Assembly (NCBI RefSeq): GCF_021726475.1
Contig: NZ_JAKJRU010000006.1
Coordinates: 1 to 64,000 of the forward strand
Direction: 5' to 3'
Source of the DNA: Pseudomonas oligotrophica
GTDB taxonomy: Bacteria; Pseudomonadota; Gammaproteobacteria; Pseudomonadales; Pseudomonadaceae
Length of the DNA: 64,000 nucleotides
Positions 46,289 through 53,629 of the stretch are shown one piece after another. The notes beneath the pieces were generated by a model. It had not been told where the DNA came from. It did not search any database and was given only the letters and a program-made list of their open reading frames with translations. Made by a program: the position numbers and the translations under genes. How positions within the stretch are numbered: position 1 is the stretch's first letter; each line of letters begins with the position of its first letter.

Positions 46289-47507
46289 CTCACTACGTGG
46301 ACGCATGGTGGCGGCCTACGTGCTGTTGGCCTTCATCATTGGCAGCGTATTCGCCAGCTCTGCGTTCTTTGTGATCGCAGAGATTGAAAACCACCTGATC
46401 GAACAGCGCCTGGCACACGCTGCCGATACCTGGGAAGCGGGCGCATATCAGTCCACTCAGCAGCCAACAGACCTTGGCTTTCTCGCCGGCACGCAACTGC
46501 CACCCGCTCTCCAAAAGCTTGGTCCTGGGGCTCATGAGCTGCGCTTGAACGGCCGCGCATTGCATGTGCTTATCCGTGAAGCGGACGGTCAACACTACGC
46601 GGTAATCGATGACCAGAGCGACTTCGAAGCCATCGAGTCTTTGACCTATCTCGCCTTGAGTGTCGCCTTTATCGGCGGCATTGCCTTGGCACTTCTGATC
46701 GGTCGTGCGAGCGCGAGTCGTGTGATTCTGCCCCTGACCAATCTGGCTAGCGCGGTGGAGGCTAGACAAGATGAGGGGACCCTTCCCGGGCTCGACGCGC
46801 GAGACGAAATTGGGGTGCTGGCACGTGCCATCGAGGACCGTACCAACCAGTTGAGCCTGGCCCTACAACGAGAGCGCTGGTTCACCGCTGATGTCAGTCA
46901 TGAGCTGCGCACCCCCCTGACGATCATGCTTGGCGCCGCCGAAGTACTAGCCAGGCGCCTGAAGGATCAACCGGAACTGTTGCTCATGACCGAGCGCATA
47001 CGGCGCAATGCATCTGATACTGCGCAGCAGGTAGCTGCGTTGCTGCAACTGGCAAGGGCTCCTGAGCGCGGGAGTCTCATTCCAGTACCCCTGCGGCAGC
47101 TGATTGAGCATGAGGTGGAGCGTTGCCAGCCGTTGCTGCGAGACAAGCCCATGACCATTGAGGTGGTCGCGCCAGAAGAGATAACCGTTCCGGCCATCCC
47201 GGACCTGGTGGCCATTGCTGTCGGCAATCTGTTGCGCAACGCCTGCTTGCATACCGAGCAAGGGGTCATCACGGTTCGTCTGGACGCTAACGCGATCAGC
47301 ATCGAGGACAACGGCCCCGGTCTGCCCGAAGCGGTGAAGGCACGTCTTTTCAACCGCTTTGTTCATTCAGGCGGGGATGCCTCGAATGGCTCGGGGCTTG
47401 GGCTGTCCATCGTCAAACGGGTTGTCAATCACCTAGGCTGGACGGTATTGCATAAGCAGAGCCCTGCGGGCGGTAGCCAGTTCTCGTTGCAGTTCCCAAG
47501 CGCGTGA
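46269..47507 (+). CDS. sensor histidine kinase
   Basis: A 412-aa membrane kinase. The first helix is VAAYVLLAFIIGSVFASSAF and a second follows at about residue 120-140, enclosing a periplasmic sensor of roughly 85 aa. Then a HAMP-like region, an H-box FTADVSHELRTPLTIMLG, an N-box AIAVGNLLRNAC, and G-boxes IEDNGPGLPEA and GSGLGLSIVKRVV. It overlaps the response-regulator gene by 20 nt (start at ATG 46269 or 46275). The stimulus is unknown. Confidence 0.88.
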   Translation: MPMRTSNSLRGRMVAAYVLLAFIIGSVFASSAFFVIAEIENHLIEQRLAHAADTWEAGAYQSTQQPTDLGFLAGTQLPPALQKLGPGAHELRLNGRALHVLIREADGQHYAVIDDQSDFEAIESLTYLALSVAFIGGIALALLIGRASASRVILPLTNLASAVEARQDEGTLPGLDARDEIGVLARAIEDRTNQLSLALQRERWFTADVSHELRTPLTIMLGAAEVLARRLKDQPELLLMTERIRRNASDTAQQVAALLQLARAPERGSLIPVPLRQLIEHEVERCQPLLRDKPMTIEVVAPEEITVPAIPDLVAIAVGNLLRNACLHTEQGVITVRLDANAISIEDNGPGLPEAVKARLFNRFVHSGGDASNGSGLGLSIVKRVVNHLGWTVLHKQSPAGGSQFSLQFPSA

Positions 47508-47745
47508 TGGAGCTTTGTCGGATGTCTTGCGCTGATTCCAGCGTCACTTGATTCACAATTCGTCAAACCACTCCTAGCGTCGGTCGTCGGATGTCGCCTC
47601 AATGCGAACGTTGTTGGCTGTCCTCTTTTGGCCGGTTTCGATAGCTTTCGATCGGTAACTGTCACCTGCAGAGGGAGCGTCCAGCGCATCACCGCCCCAT
47701 CCGGGCACTCTTATCTGGTCCCGTGAATTCCACTCCTGAACTACT
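47508..47745. other. non-coding right end of the transposon
   Basis: About 240 bp between the kinase gene and the right inverted repeat. Some GTCGG/CGTCG-like words recur (near 47520, 47580 and 47587) but no clear 19-bp repeats like those at the left end. Nothing coding is seen. Confidence 0.5.
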
Positions 47746-47770
47746 GTGCATTCGCCTTCTGAAAGCGACA
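47746..47770 (-). repeat. right terminal inverted repeat of the Tn402-like element
   Basis: The reverse complement begins TGTCGCTTTCAGAAGGCGAA and agrees with the left end at 22 of 25 positions, differing at positions 5, 16 and 20. It ends exactly in GACA, as expected for this family. Confidence 0.88.
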
Positions 47771-47800
47771 CTCTCGGCGCCCAATAGTCAGCACTTACGA

Positions 47801-47826
47801 TTGATTTAAACTCGTCTTTAAATCAA
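47801..47826. other. palindromic recombination subsite before the second resolvase
   Basis: Perfect inverted repeat TTGATTTAAA / TTTAAATCAA around a 6-base centre. It lies 38 bp before the resolvase ATG and 31 bp from the transposon end. Size and place fit a serine-recombinase dimer site (res subsite). Confidence 0.7.
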
Positions 47827-47863
47827 AATACGTAAACCTTCTATGCTGACGAGAATTCGGACA

Positions 47864-48421
47864 ATGAAGATTGGGTACGCGCGAGTATCACGGGATGATC
47901 AGCAGCTCGATCTTCAGCATGACGCGCTGACCGCTGCCGGTTGCGAGCGGATCTTCAGCGACAAGATGAGTGGTGCCAAAGCATCGCGCCCCGGTCTTGA
48001 TGAAGCGCTGGCATTTGCAAGACCTGGCGATGTTCTGGTTGTCTGGCGGCTTGACCGCCTCGGCCGCTCGATGTCCGAGTTGCTGCGCCTCACTGCCAAC
48101 CTCGAATCCGCTGGCGTGGGCCTTGAAAGCCTGAAGGAACAGATCGACACCACCAGCGCTGCCGGCCGCCTGGTTTTCCATGTTTTCGCTGCGATGGCGG
48201 AGTTCGAGAGAAACCTGATTCGAGAACGCACATTTGCCGGCCTCGAAGCGGCACGTGCCAGGGGGCGGCAAGGCGGGCGGCCTGGTGTGCCGCCAGAAAC
48301 GATTGCTGCGATACAAGCCCTGGCAGGTGATCAGAATCGTACGCCCGACGAGATATGCAAGGCGCTGAAGATCAGCCGAAGCACCCTCTACAAGTATCGC
48401 CAACAGGCCAGCAAAGCGTGA
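47864..48421 (+). CDS. serine resolvase/invertase
   Basis: Small serine recombinase (185 aa), different from TniR. Catalytic Ser9 lies in IGYARVSRDDQQLDLQHDAL. VVWRLDRLGRSMSELLRLT and EFERNLIRERTFAGLEAARA are conserved. The C-terminal HTH has DEICKALKISRSTLYKYR. A start at ATG 47843 is open, but ATG 47864 gives the normal N-terminus. It belongs to the DNA into which the Tn402-like element inserted, perhaps a plasmid or island resolution system. The next gene overlaps its stop. Confidence 0.92.
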   Translation: MKIGYARVSRDDQQLDLQHDALTAAGCERIFSDKMSGAKASRPGLDEALAFARPGDVLVVWRLDRLGRSMSELLRLTANLESAGVGLESLKEQIDTTSAAGRLVFHVFAAMAEFERNLIRERTFAGLEAARARGRQGGRPGVPPETIAAIQALAGDQNRTPDEICKALKISRSTLYKYRQQASKA

Positions 48422-48708
48422 TCGAAACCGAACTGGAGGTGCTCTATCTTGGCGCGCTGCTGCTCTTGGTTGACTGCATTTGTTGCCTCATCGCTGCGTT
48501 TCGCAGAACCCCTTTGCTTGGGGCAATTGCCGGGGGCGGCACTGCCGGCGCGCTCGCCCTCGTTCTGCTCACCAGGATGATTCCTTTTCCTTTGGCGGCA
48601 ATCGCCAGCCTCATCATCGGTGGCGTGATTGCCTGGATGAAAGCAACGTCTCTCGTCCCCAGTGATAAGACTGTTCACGGGGGTTTGGGGGGCGACCAAA
48701 ACACCTAG
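48418..48708 (+). CDS. small membrane protein coupled to the resolvase
   Basis: A 96-aa protein with three hydrophobic segments (LYLGALLLLVDCICCLIAAF, LLGAIAGGGTAGALALVLL, FPLAAIASLIIGGVIAWM). The GTG start overlaps the resolvase stop codon (GTGA), a tight coupling. I recognise no family. Codon use and the overlap support a real gene. Confidence 0.6.
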   Translation: MIETELEVLYLGALLLLVDCICCLIAAFRRTPLLGAIAGGGTAGALALVLLTRMIPFPLAAIASLIIGGVIAWMKATSLVPSDKTVHGGLGGDQNT

Positions 48709-48766
48709 CTGTGAGCGAATAGCAACGCTTTAGCCTTTCACCGAAAACTCCGATAGTGAGGGACTC

Positions 48767-49183
48767 ATGCGAAACCGAGAGCGCACCTATAGCGGATGCC
48801 CTGTGCTGATGGCGACACAGATTGGGCCCTATCTGGATCAAGGGGCCTTCCCGAGCTGCGCGGAATATCTGGAGGTGCCGCCTGGCAAGGTCGTACGCAA
48901 GCGCGGATTCTGGCTGAGGCCTGGTTATCGAGTACATCACACGGCGATGCTGTTCTTGATCAGCACCGATGTGTACGCGATGAACGTCGACGACTTCTAC
49001 GAGCGGCGGGATCAGATCCATTGCTACCTTAGCCACAAGGCTGGCACAGCCTATGTAGGCAGGGTCGAGCATGTGGGTGAGTCTCAGCAGCTACTGCACC
49101 CGCTACTGCCCGATTTGCACGAGCCTCTTAATATCCAGCGCAACGAGCTGGCTTACGTAGGACGCGTGATTTCTGCCATCTGA
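48767..49183 (+). CDS. unknown protein upstream of a ParS-like antitoxin
   Basis: A 138-aa soluble protein with no domain I recognise. It is rich in Tyr, His and Arg; VVRKRGFWLRPGYRVHHTAM and HPLLPDLHEPLNIQRN are its most distinctive parts. GAGGGA precedes the ATG. Only 8 nt separate it from the Xre/MbcA/ParS-type antitoxin gene, so the two should share a transcript. It might be a new toxin or regulator paired with that antitoxin; this is inference. Confidence 0.65.
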   Translation: MRNRERTYSGCPVLMATQIGPYLDQGAFPSCAEYLEVPPGKVVRKRGFWLRPGYRVHHTAMLFLISTDVYAMNVDDFYERRDQIHCYLSHKAGTAYVGRVEHVGESQQLLHPLLPDLHEPLNIQRNELAYVGRVISAI

Positions 49184-49191
49184 GGTGCTCT

Positions 49192-49656
49192 ATGTTTGTA
49201 GGGATCCATGCGGATGATTACCGCCAACGCAGGGCGAGGCTGCTAGGCCTACCCGAGCACGCAACTGATGTAGACGTGCATTCGCACATCATCAAAGGCA
49301 TCCCTGTAGCTCACTTGGCTACGCTGATCAGGAACGGTGAAATCGATGCCCATGCGTGCGAGCAAATCACGCCAGCCCTTGGGAAAAAGCAACGCCCAAC
49401 AGACAGAATTATCGCTCCGGACGCCTCAACAGATAATCGACTGTCTGCAGATGAGAGCGACAGGCTCTTTCGCGTAGTGCATACCATCGTGGTGGCCGAG
49501 ATCCTTTTTGGCTCTCGTGATAAGGCGCAGCGCTGGCTCTCGAAGCCCCAAGACAGGTTCTCCGGCAACTCACCAATGCAGATGCTGACATCTACGGCAG
49601 GTGCCTGGCTCGTCGAGGAACTGCTGACACAGCTGGCCGAGGGGTTCGTTTTGTAG
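49192..49656 (+). CDS. Xre/MbcA/ParS-type antitoxin-like protein
   Basis: A 154-aa protein. The C-terminal DUF2384 (MbcA/ParS/Xre toxin-binding) domain is visible: DRLFRVVHTIVVAEILFGSR, then DKAQRWLSKPQDRFSGNSPM, then MLTSTAGAWLVEELL. The N-terminal half has a helical, Xre-like region (IIKGIPVAHLATLIRNGEID). Such proteins normally neutralise RES-domain toxins encoded next to them. No RES gene is found on either side, so this is an orphan antitoxin or is paired with the 138-aa gene. Confidence 0.78.
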   Translation: MFVGIHADDYRQRRARLLGLPEHATDVDVHSHIIKGIPVAHLATLIRNGEIDAHACEQITPALGKKQRPTDRIIAPDASTDNRLSADESDRLFRVVHTIVVAEILFGSRDKAQRWLSKPQDRFSGNSPMQMLTSTAGAWLVEELLTQLAEGFVL

Positions 49657-49835
49657 TCCGTGTGGCCGGGCATTGGGTCGATGGATGCGCGGATTTCGCC
49701 TCACTGCCGGCAACACAACTCTACAGCCGGGATCGACACGTAAACCCGATCTCATTACTACGCTGAGCGGCCATTTTTAGGCCTCGGTGTATCACCCTAT
49801 TTGTCGACCCGTAATAGTCTCGCACTGATTTTTGA

Positions 49836-49935
49836 GCGTGCAGCGTGTGATACAGGGACCGCGTGCAACGTGTGATACACCAACAGCGTTCAGCCTGTGA
49901 TACACCAACAGCGTTCAGCCTGTGATACAGCGGCA
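49836..49935 (+). repeat. array of four 25-bp iterons
   Basis: Four head-to-tail units of exactly 25 bp, each carrying GTGATACA. Units 3 and 4 start GCGTTCAGCCTGTGATACA; units 1 and 2 differ by a few bases (GCGTGCAGCGTGTGATACA and GCGTGCAACGTGTGATACA). The tail of units 2 and 3 is identical (CCAACA). The spacing of about 2.4 helical turns is typical of replication-initiator iterons, but could also be an operator array. Confidence 0.9.
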
Positions 49936-50053
49936 TTTATGCCGCCTAAACACGGCAATTCGGCAAGCCTCGAAGACATTTATCGACAGAGCATCCCTGG
50001 TAAGCGAAGAGCCGCGCTCAGGCGCGAGCAAGACAGCTGCTGGCAGCCGAATT

Positions 50054-50082
50054 GATGGCAATCATTGCCAATGATTGCCATC
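50054..50082. repeat. 29-bp palindrome
   Basis: Arms of 14 bp (GATGGCAATCATTG / CAATGATTGCCATC) around one central base, with perfect symmetry. It shares the core GGCAATCATTGCC with the palindrome at 50120. Confidence 0.88.
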
Positions 50083-50119
50083 TAATTACTTCCTGAAGAT
50101 CCACGATTGCGCCATAACC

Positions 50120-50154
50120 TGCCAATCATTGCCATTAAATGGCAATGATTGGCA
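50120..50154. repeat. 35-bp palindrome
   Basis: Arms of 17 bp (TGCCAATCATTGCCATT and its complement) around one central A, with perfect symmetry. It lies 38 bp from the first palindrome and repeats the same core, so both may bind one protein or form cruciforms. Confidence 0.88.
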
Positions 50155-50222
50155 GGCAATCTCCGTAACACTATGAAATCCCGCCGTACATCACCTCATT
50201 CATGAAGGACTGCTGATCCCCC

Positions 50223-50372
50223 GAGTACTACTTAGCTATCGATGACAACGCTAAGGGTTGGGCGAGTACAGGCCGCGAGAGACTGATTCACACAGCGCGT
50301 GACAGCAGGCTTGCGGACACAGATGTCATGGATGAGCTGATCTCTAAGCTCGAAGAGCCAGCCTTTCCTTAG
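50223..50372 (+). pseudogene. possible remnant of a small antitoxin-like gene
   Basis: An open stretch of 49 codons ending DVMDELISKLEEPAFP and a stop, without any start codon. The acidic, helical end resembles the C-terminus of small DNA-binding antitoxins, but this is only an impression. It may be a decayed gene tail. Confidence 0.25.
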
Positions 50373-50407
50373 CAGGCCCAGCCAGCAGGGCAAACATGTT
50401 GATTCAA

Positions 50408-53400
50408 TCAATCTCGCGCAGCACCCAGCAAGTCCATTCCCGCATCCTTCTTCAGCAACTCGTAGACCACCGTCAGGAACACATCCCGCGTCGACTCGTC
50501 GCTGAGCAGCTTGGTCGCCATGCTGGTGTGGCTGCTCATGGCGGCGGCGATGGCAGAGATGGCTTTTGAGGGGAGGTCGGCCTTCATGGCCTGCTCCATG
50601 GTGTTGTTCTGCACCTGGGCCATCACCACGCTGTCGGCGCGTAGCTTCTCGGAAACGTGCACGGTGAAAGCCACCTGATCGGTGTTGGTGATGTCCTTGC
50701 CGAAGGCGTTGTTGAGCTTCTCGATCAGCTCGGTGAGGTACTTCTTCTCGCGGTCACGGGCGTCGCGCAGACCGTTGTCGGTCATGCCGTAGAGGCCAGG
50801 CGTTTCCGCCTGCACACCAACGCCACTGAGGTTGCTGCCCTTCTTGAACTTGTAGTGACTGAGCTTGAGGTCGCTCAGATCCACCTGCTCCGCCGTAATG
50901 CTCTTGAGACGCTTACGCAGCAGGCGGGCATAGCTGGCGAAGGCCTCCAGGCTCGGGTCGCCGAAATCGATGAGCTGGGCGATGTACTCGTAGCTGCGCA
51001 CGAACTTGGTCAGGCTCTCGCTGAAGATCATCAGCTCGTCGCGGGCCTTGCAGTACTCCGAGCGCTGGACGTCGGCGTACTCCATGTCCTTGTCGTTGCC
51101 CTCGTCGTGGGCCTTCTCCCAGGCCTTTTCCCACTGGTCGATGGCGTCGTTGAGCGTCTTCAGCTTTCCGTTGAAGCGGTCGGTGGGTGCCTGGGTCAGC
51201 GAGAACAGCTTCTGGTGCGTCACCTTCGGATCGACGATGGCATCGCCGAAGGCCTCCACTTCGGCCTGCTCGTAGATGAACATGCCATCCAGACGCTGCT
51301 TGATGTCGTAGACGATGTTCGGATCCTGGATGTCCGCCACCTGTGCGTCGCGGTAGAAGGTCTTGAACGATGCCAGGATCTCTTCGGCTTTGTTGGCGAA
51401 GTCGATGACGAAGGTCTTGTCCTTGCCGGGGAAGGTGCGGTTCAGGCGCGACAGCGTCTGCACCGCCTCCACGCCGGATATTTTCTTGTCCAGGTACATG
51501 GCCACCAGCTTGGGCTGGTCGAAGCCAGTCTGGTACTTGTTGGCAACGATCATCACCCGGTAATCCGGGGTGTCGAACACCTTGCGCATATCGCGGCCAT
51601 GCAGGCCGGGGTTCAGGTTGGTTTCACTGAACTGGTGATCCTTGGGCAGACTGGGCTCTTCCACATCCGTGTTGGGCACCTCACCGGAGAAGGCCACCAT
51701 CGCCTGCACGTTGTCGTAGCCCTTGCGCTTGCAGTAATCCTCCAGCGCCAGGTGGTACTTCACCGCCGCCGCACGCGAGCTGGTTACCACCATGGCCTTG
51801 GCCTGGCCACCGAGCAGGTGCGCCACGTTCTTGCGGAAGTGCTCGACGACCAGCTCGACCTTCTGCCCTACATTCACCGGGTTGAGCGACAGCCACTTGG
51901 CCAGCTTGCGCCCGGCGCTCTTCTCGTCCACGCGCTTGTCATCGACCATCTCGCTGCCGATTTTGAACGCGACCTCGTAGCTGGTGTAGTTCTTTAGCAC
52001 ATCGAGGATGAAGCCTTCATCGATGGCCTGCTGCATGGTGTAGAGGTGAAACGGTGCCGGCGGATTGTCTGTGCTGACGGGCTGCGCCGGATTGCGCGGG
52101 CGGCCGAACAGGCTCAGCGTCGAATGCTTGGGCGTGGCGGTGAAGGCGAGGTAGCTGGCATTGCCCGGCCGCGAACGCGAGCTCTGCCATACAGACAGCC
52201 GCTCCTCCTTGGAAAGCTTCTCCCACTCCGCCTCGCTCTGCCCGGTCAGCACATAGCGCAGGTCATCGGCCGTACTGCCGCCAGTGGAGCTGTGCGCCTC
52301 GTCGATGATGATGGCGAAGCGGCGATTGCGCAGGCTCTGCTCGCCGAGGATGGCCTTCTGCGCATAGGGGAAGGTCTGCAGGGTACAGACGATGATTGGC
52401 ACGCCATCGAGCATGGCCTTGGCCAACTGCTGACTCTTGGGCATGCTCGACTGCTGGCGGTCGATGGCGCAAACCACGCCGGCCTGGTGCTCGATCTGCT
52501 GGATGGCATCCTGCAGCTGCTGGTCCAGCACCTGGCGGTCGGTCACCACAATCACGCTGTGAAAGTACGGCTCACCATCCGGGCGGCGTACGCGGATCAG
52601 CGAGTGCGCCGTCCAGGCAATGGTATTGGTCTTGCCGGAGCCGGCGCTGTGCTGGATCAGGTACGGTTGCCCTGCCCCTTCGACTCGCACCGCGTCGATC
52701 ATCTTGGTCACGCCTTCCCACTGATGGAAACGCGGGAAGATCAGACCTTCCTTGAAATAGGTCTTGCCGTTGACGTCCTGGGCTTCCTTGCGCTCCTGCA
52801 GCACGAAGCGATGGAAGATGTGCAGCCAGTTGTCCTTCTGCAGCACCCGCTCCCACAAGTAGCTCACCGGATAATGACCGTTCTCGCCCGGGGGGTTGCC
52901 GGCGGCGCCATCGTTGCCCCGGTTGAAGGGCAGGAAGAAGGTCGAGTCACCCGCCAGCTTGGTGGTCATTCGGATGTCGCTGTCGCTCATGGCGAAGTGC
53001 ACCACCGCGCCGCGCTTGAAGCTCAGCAGCGGCTCCAGACCGCCGCTCTTGCGCTCGGGCCGGCGGTCCATGCGGTACTGCTGCATGGCGGCCTGCACCG
53101 ACTGGGTGAAGTCGGTCTTCAGCTCCACCGTAGCCACCGGGATGCCGTTGATAAAAAAGGCCAGGTCGATCTCGTCAGCCTTATCCAGCGAGTAGCGCAG
53201 CTGCGGCACCACACGCAAGCGGTTGGCCGCATAGCGGGCAATGACAGTGTCGTTGCGCTCATCTTCGGGCAGTGCCTGGCTCATGGCGAGAGTGCCGCCA
53301 CCGGCCACGGCAAAGCCGTAGCGCAGCACATTCACCGTGCCGCCATCGACCTTGTTCTCCAGCTGCTTGACCAACTGATCCAGCACCACATCGCGCGTGC

Positions 53401-53590
53401 CAGCACCATTCATGGCGCGGAGCTTGTCCATGGCCGCGGGCTGACTGTCCTCCAGCCAACCCAGCACATCCTCGGGGAACAGCGCCCGCCCCTGGTCATA
53501 GTCGGCGGACTTACCCACCAGCCACCCTGCAGCCTCCAGCTGCTCGACGATGTGGCGTTCTAATTCGCATTCGTGGTGGATGTGGCTCAT
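50408..53590 (-). CDS. hsdR: type I restriction endonuclease R subunit
   Basis: HsdR (1060 aa) is the motor and nuclease of the type I enzyme. The nuclease site D-x-ELK lies in IDLAFFINGIPVATVELKTD (about 140-156). The SF2 translocase has Walker A HSAGSGKTNT near 313, DEAH in IIDEAHSS near 430, and QTLSRLNRTFPGK. A helical C-terminal domain docks to HsdM. ATG 53590 is preferred over a TTG 36 nt upstream. Last gene of the minus-strand defence operon. All motifs look intact. Confidence 0.95.
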   Translation of the reverse strand: MSHIHHECELERHIVEQLEAAGWLVGKSADYDQGRALFPEDVLGWLEDSQPAAMDKLRAMNGAGTRDVVLDQLVKQLENKVDGGTVNVLRYGFAVAGGGTLAMSQALPEDERNDTVIARYAANRLRVVPQLRYSLDKADEIDLAFFINGIPVATVELKTDFTQSVQAAMQQYRMDRRPERKSGGLEPLLSFKRGAVVHFAMSDSDIRMTTKLAGDSTFFLPFNRGNDGAAGNPPGENGHYPVSYLWERVLQKDNWLHIFHRFVLQERKEAQDVNGKTYFKEGLIFPRFHQWEGVTKMIDAVRVEGAGQPYLIQHSAGSGKTNTIAWTAHSLIRVRRPDGEPYFHSVIVVTDRQVLDQQLQDAIQQIEHQAGVVCAIDRQQSSMPKSQQLAKAMLDGVPIIVCTLQTFPYAQKAILGEQSLRNRRFAIIIDEAHSSTGGSTADDLRYVLTGQSEAEWEKLSKEERLSVWQSSRSRPGNASYLAFTATPKHSTLSLFGRPRNPAQPVSTDNPPAPFHLYTMQQAIDEGFILDVLKNYTSYEVAFKIGSEMVDDKRVDEKSAGRKLAKWLSLNPVNVGQKVELVVEHFRKNVAHLLGGQAKAMVVTSSRAAAVKYHLALEDYCKRKGYDNVQAMVAFSGEVPNTDVEEPSLPKDHQFSETNLNPGLHGRDMRKVFDTPDYRVMIVANKYQTGFDQPKLVAMYLDKKISGVEAVQTLSRLNRTFPGKDKTFVIDFANKAEEILASFKTFYRDAQVADIQDPNIVYDIKQRLDGMFIYEQAEVEAFGDAIVDPKVTHQKLFSLTQAPTDRFNGKLKTLNDAIDQWEKAWEKAHDEGNDKDMEYADVQRSEYCKARDELMIFSESLTKFVRSYEYIAQLIDFGDPSLEAFASYARLLRKRLKSITAEQVDLSDLKLSHYKFKKGSNLSGVGVQAETPGLYGMTDNGLRDARDREKKYLTELIEKLNNAFGKDITNTDQVAFTVHVSEKLRADSVVMAQVQNNTMEQAMKADLPSKAISAIAAAMSSHTSMATKLLSDESTRDVFLTVVYELLKKDAGMDLLGAARD

Positions 53591-53629
53591 GTATTCAGTC
53601 TCGCTTTCTACTGTTTGTCCCGCCAAGGC

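Larger units (their letters stand above)
38635..47770 (+). mobile_element. Tn402/Tn5053-family transposon with signalling cargo
   Basis: A 9,136-bp element bounded by 25-bp inverted repeats that match at 22 positions. It carries the complete tniA-tniB-tniQ-tniR set in the usual order with a res site before tniR. Beyond tniR, in place of the mer operon or integron usual for this family, it carries ykvA, a YjiK/SdiA-regulated-type gene, a DTGA-motif protease-like gene and a two-component pair. Flanking 5-bp target duplications are not seen (CGTCT left, CTCTC right). The right end abuts the recombination site of another resolvase gene, fitting the known res-site preference of this family. Confidence 0.88.
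49657..50407. other. 750-bp non-coding region with iterons and palindromes
   Basis: A long gene-free stretch between the antitoxin-like gene and hsdR. It holds four 25-bp direct repeats (49836-49935), an inverted copy of their core at 49787-49795, and two related palindromes (50054-50082 and 50120-50154). A possible gene remnant lies at 50223-50372. The layout looks like a replication, partition or operator region; no rep gene or DnaA box could be recognised nearby. Confidence 0.75.

Noticed and set aside
47574-47771. A minus-strand open frame starting at the right transposon end (SLSEGECT...)
   Set aside because: Its first residues are simply the translated inverted repeat, also seen at the left end; no evidence for a gene.
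49679-49741. Remnant of a RES-domain toxin after the antitoxin gene
   Set aside because: Short translated pieces show no RES-type Arg/Glu/Ser motif, so no support beyond position.
49836-49935. CRISPR-like repeat array
   Set aside because: The four units are head-to-tail without unique spacers, and no cas genes are present.
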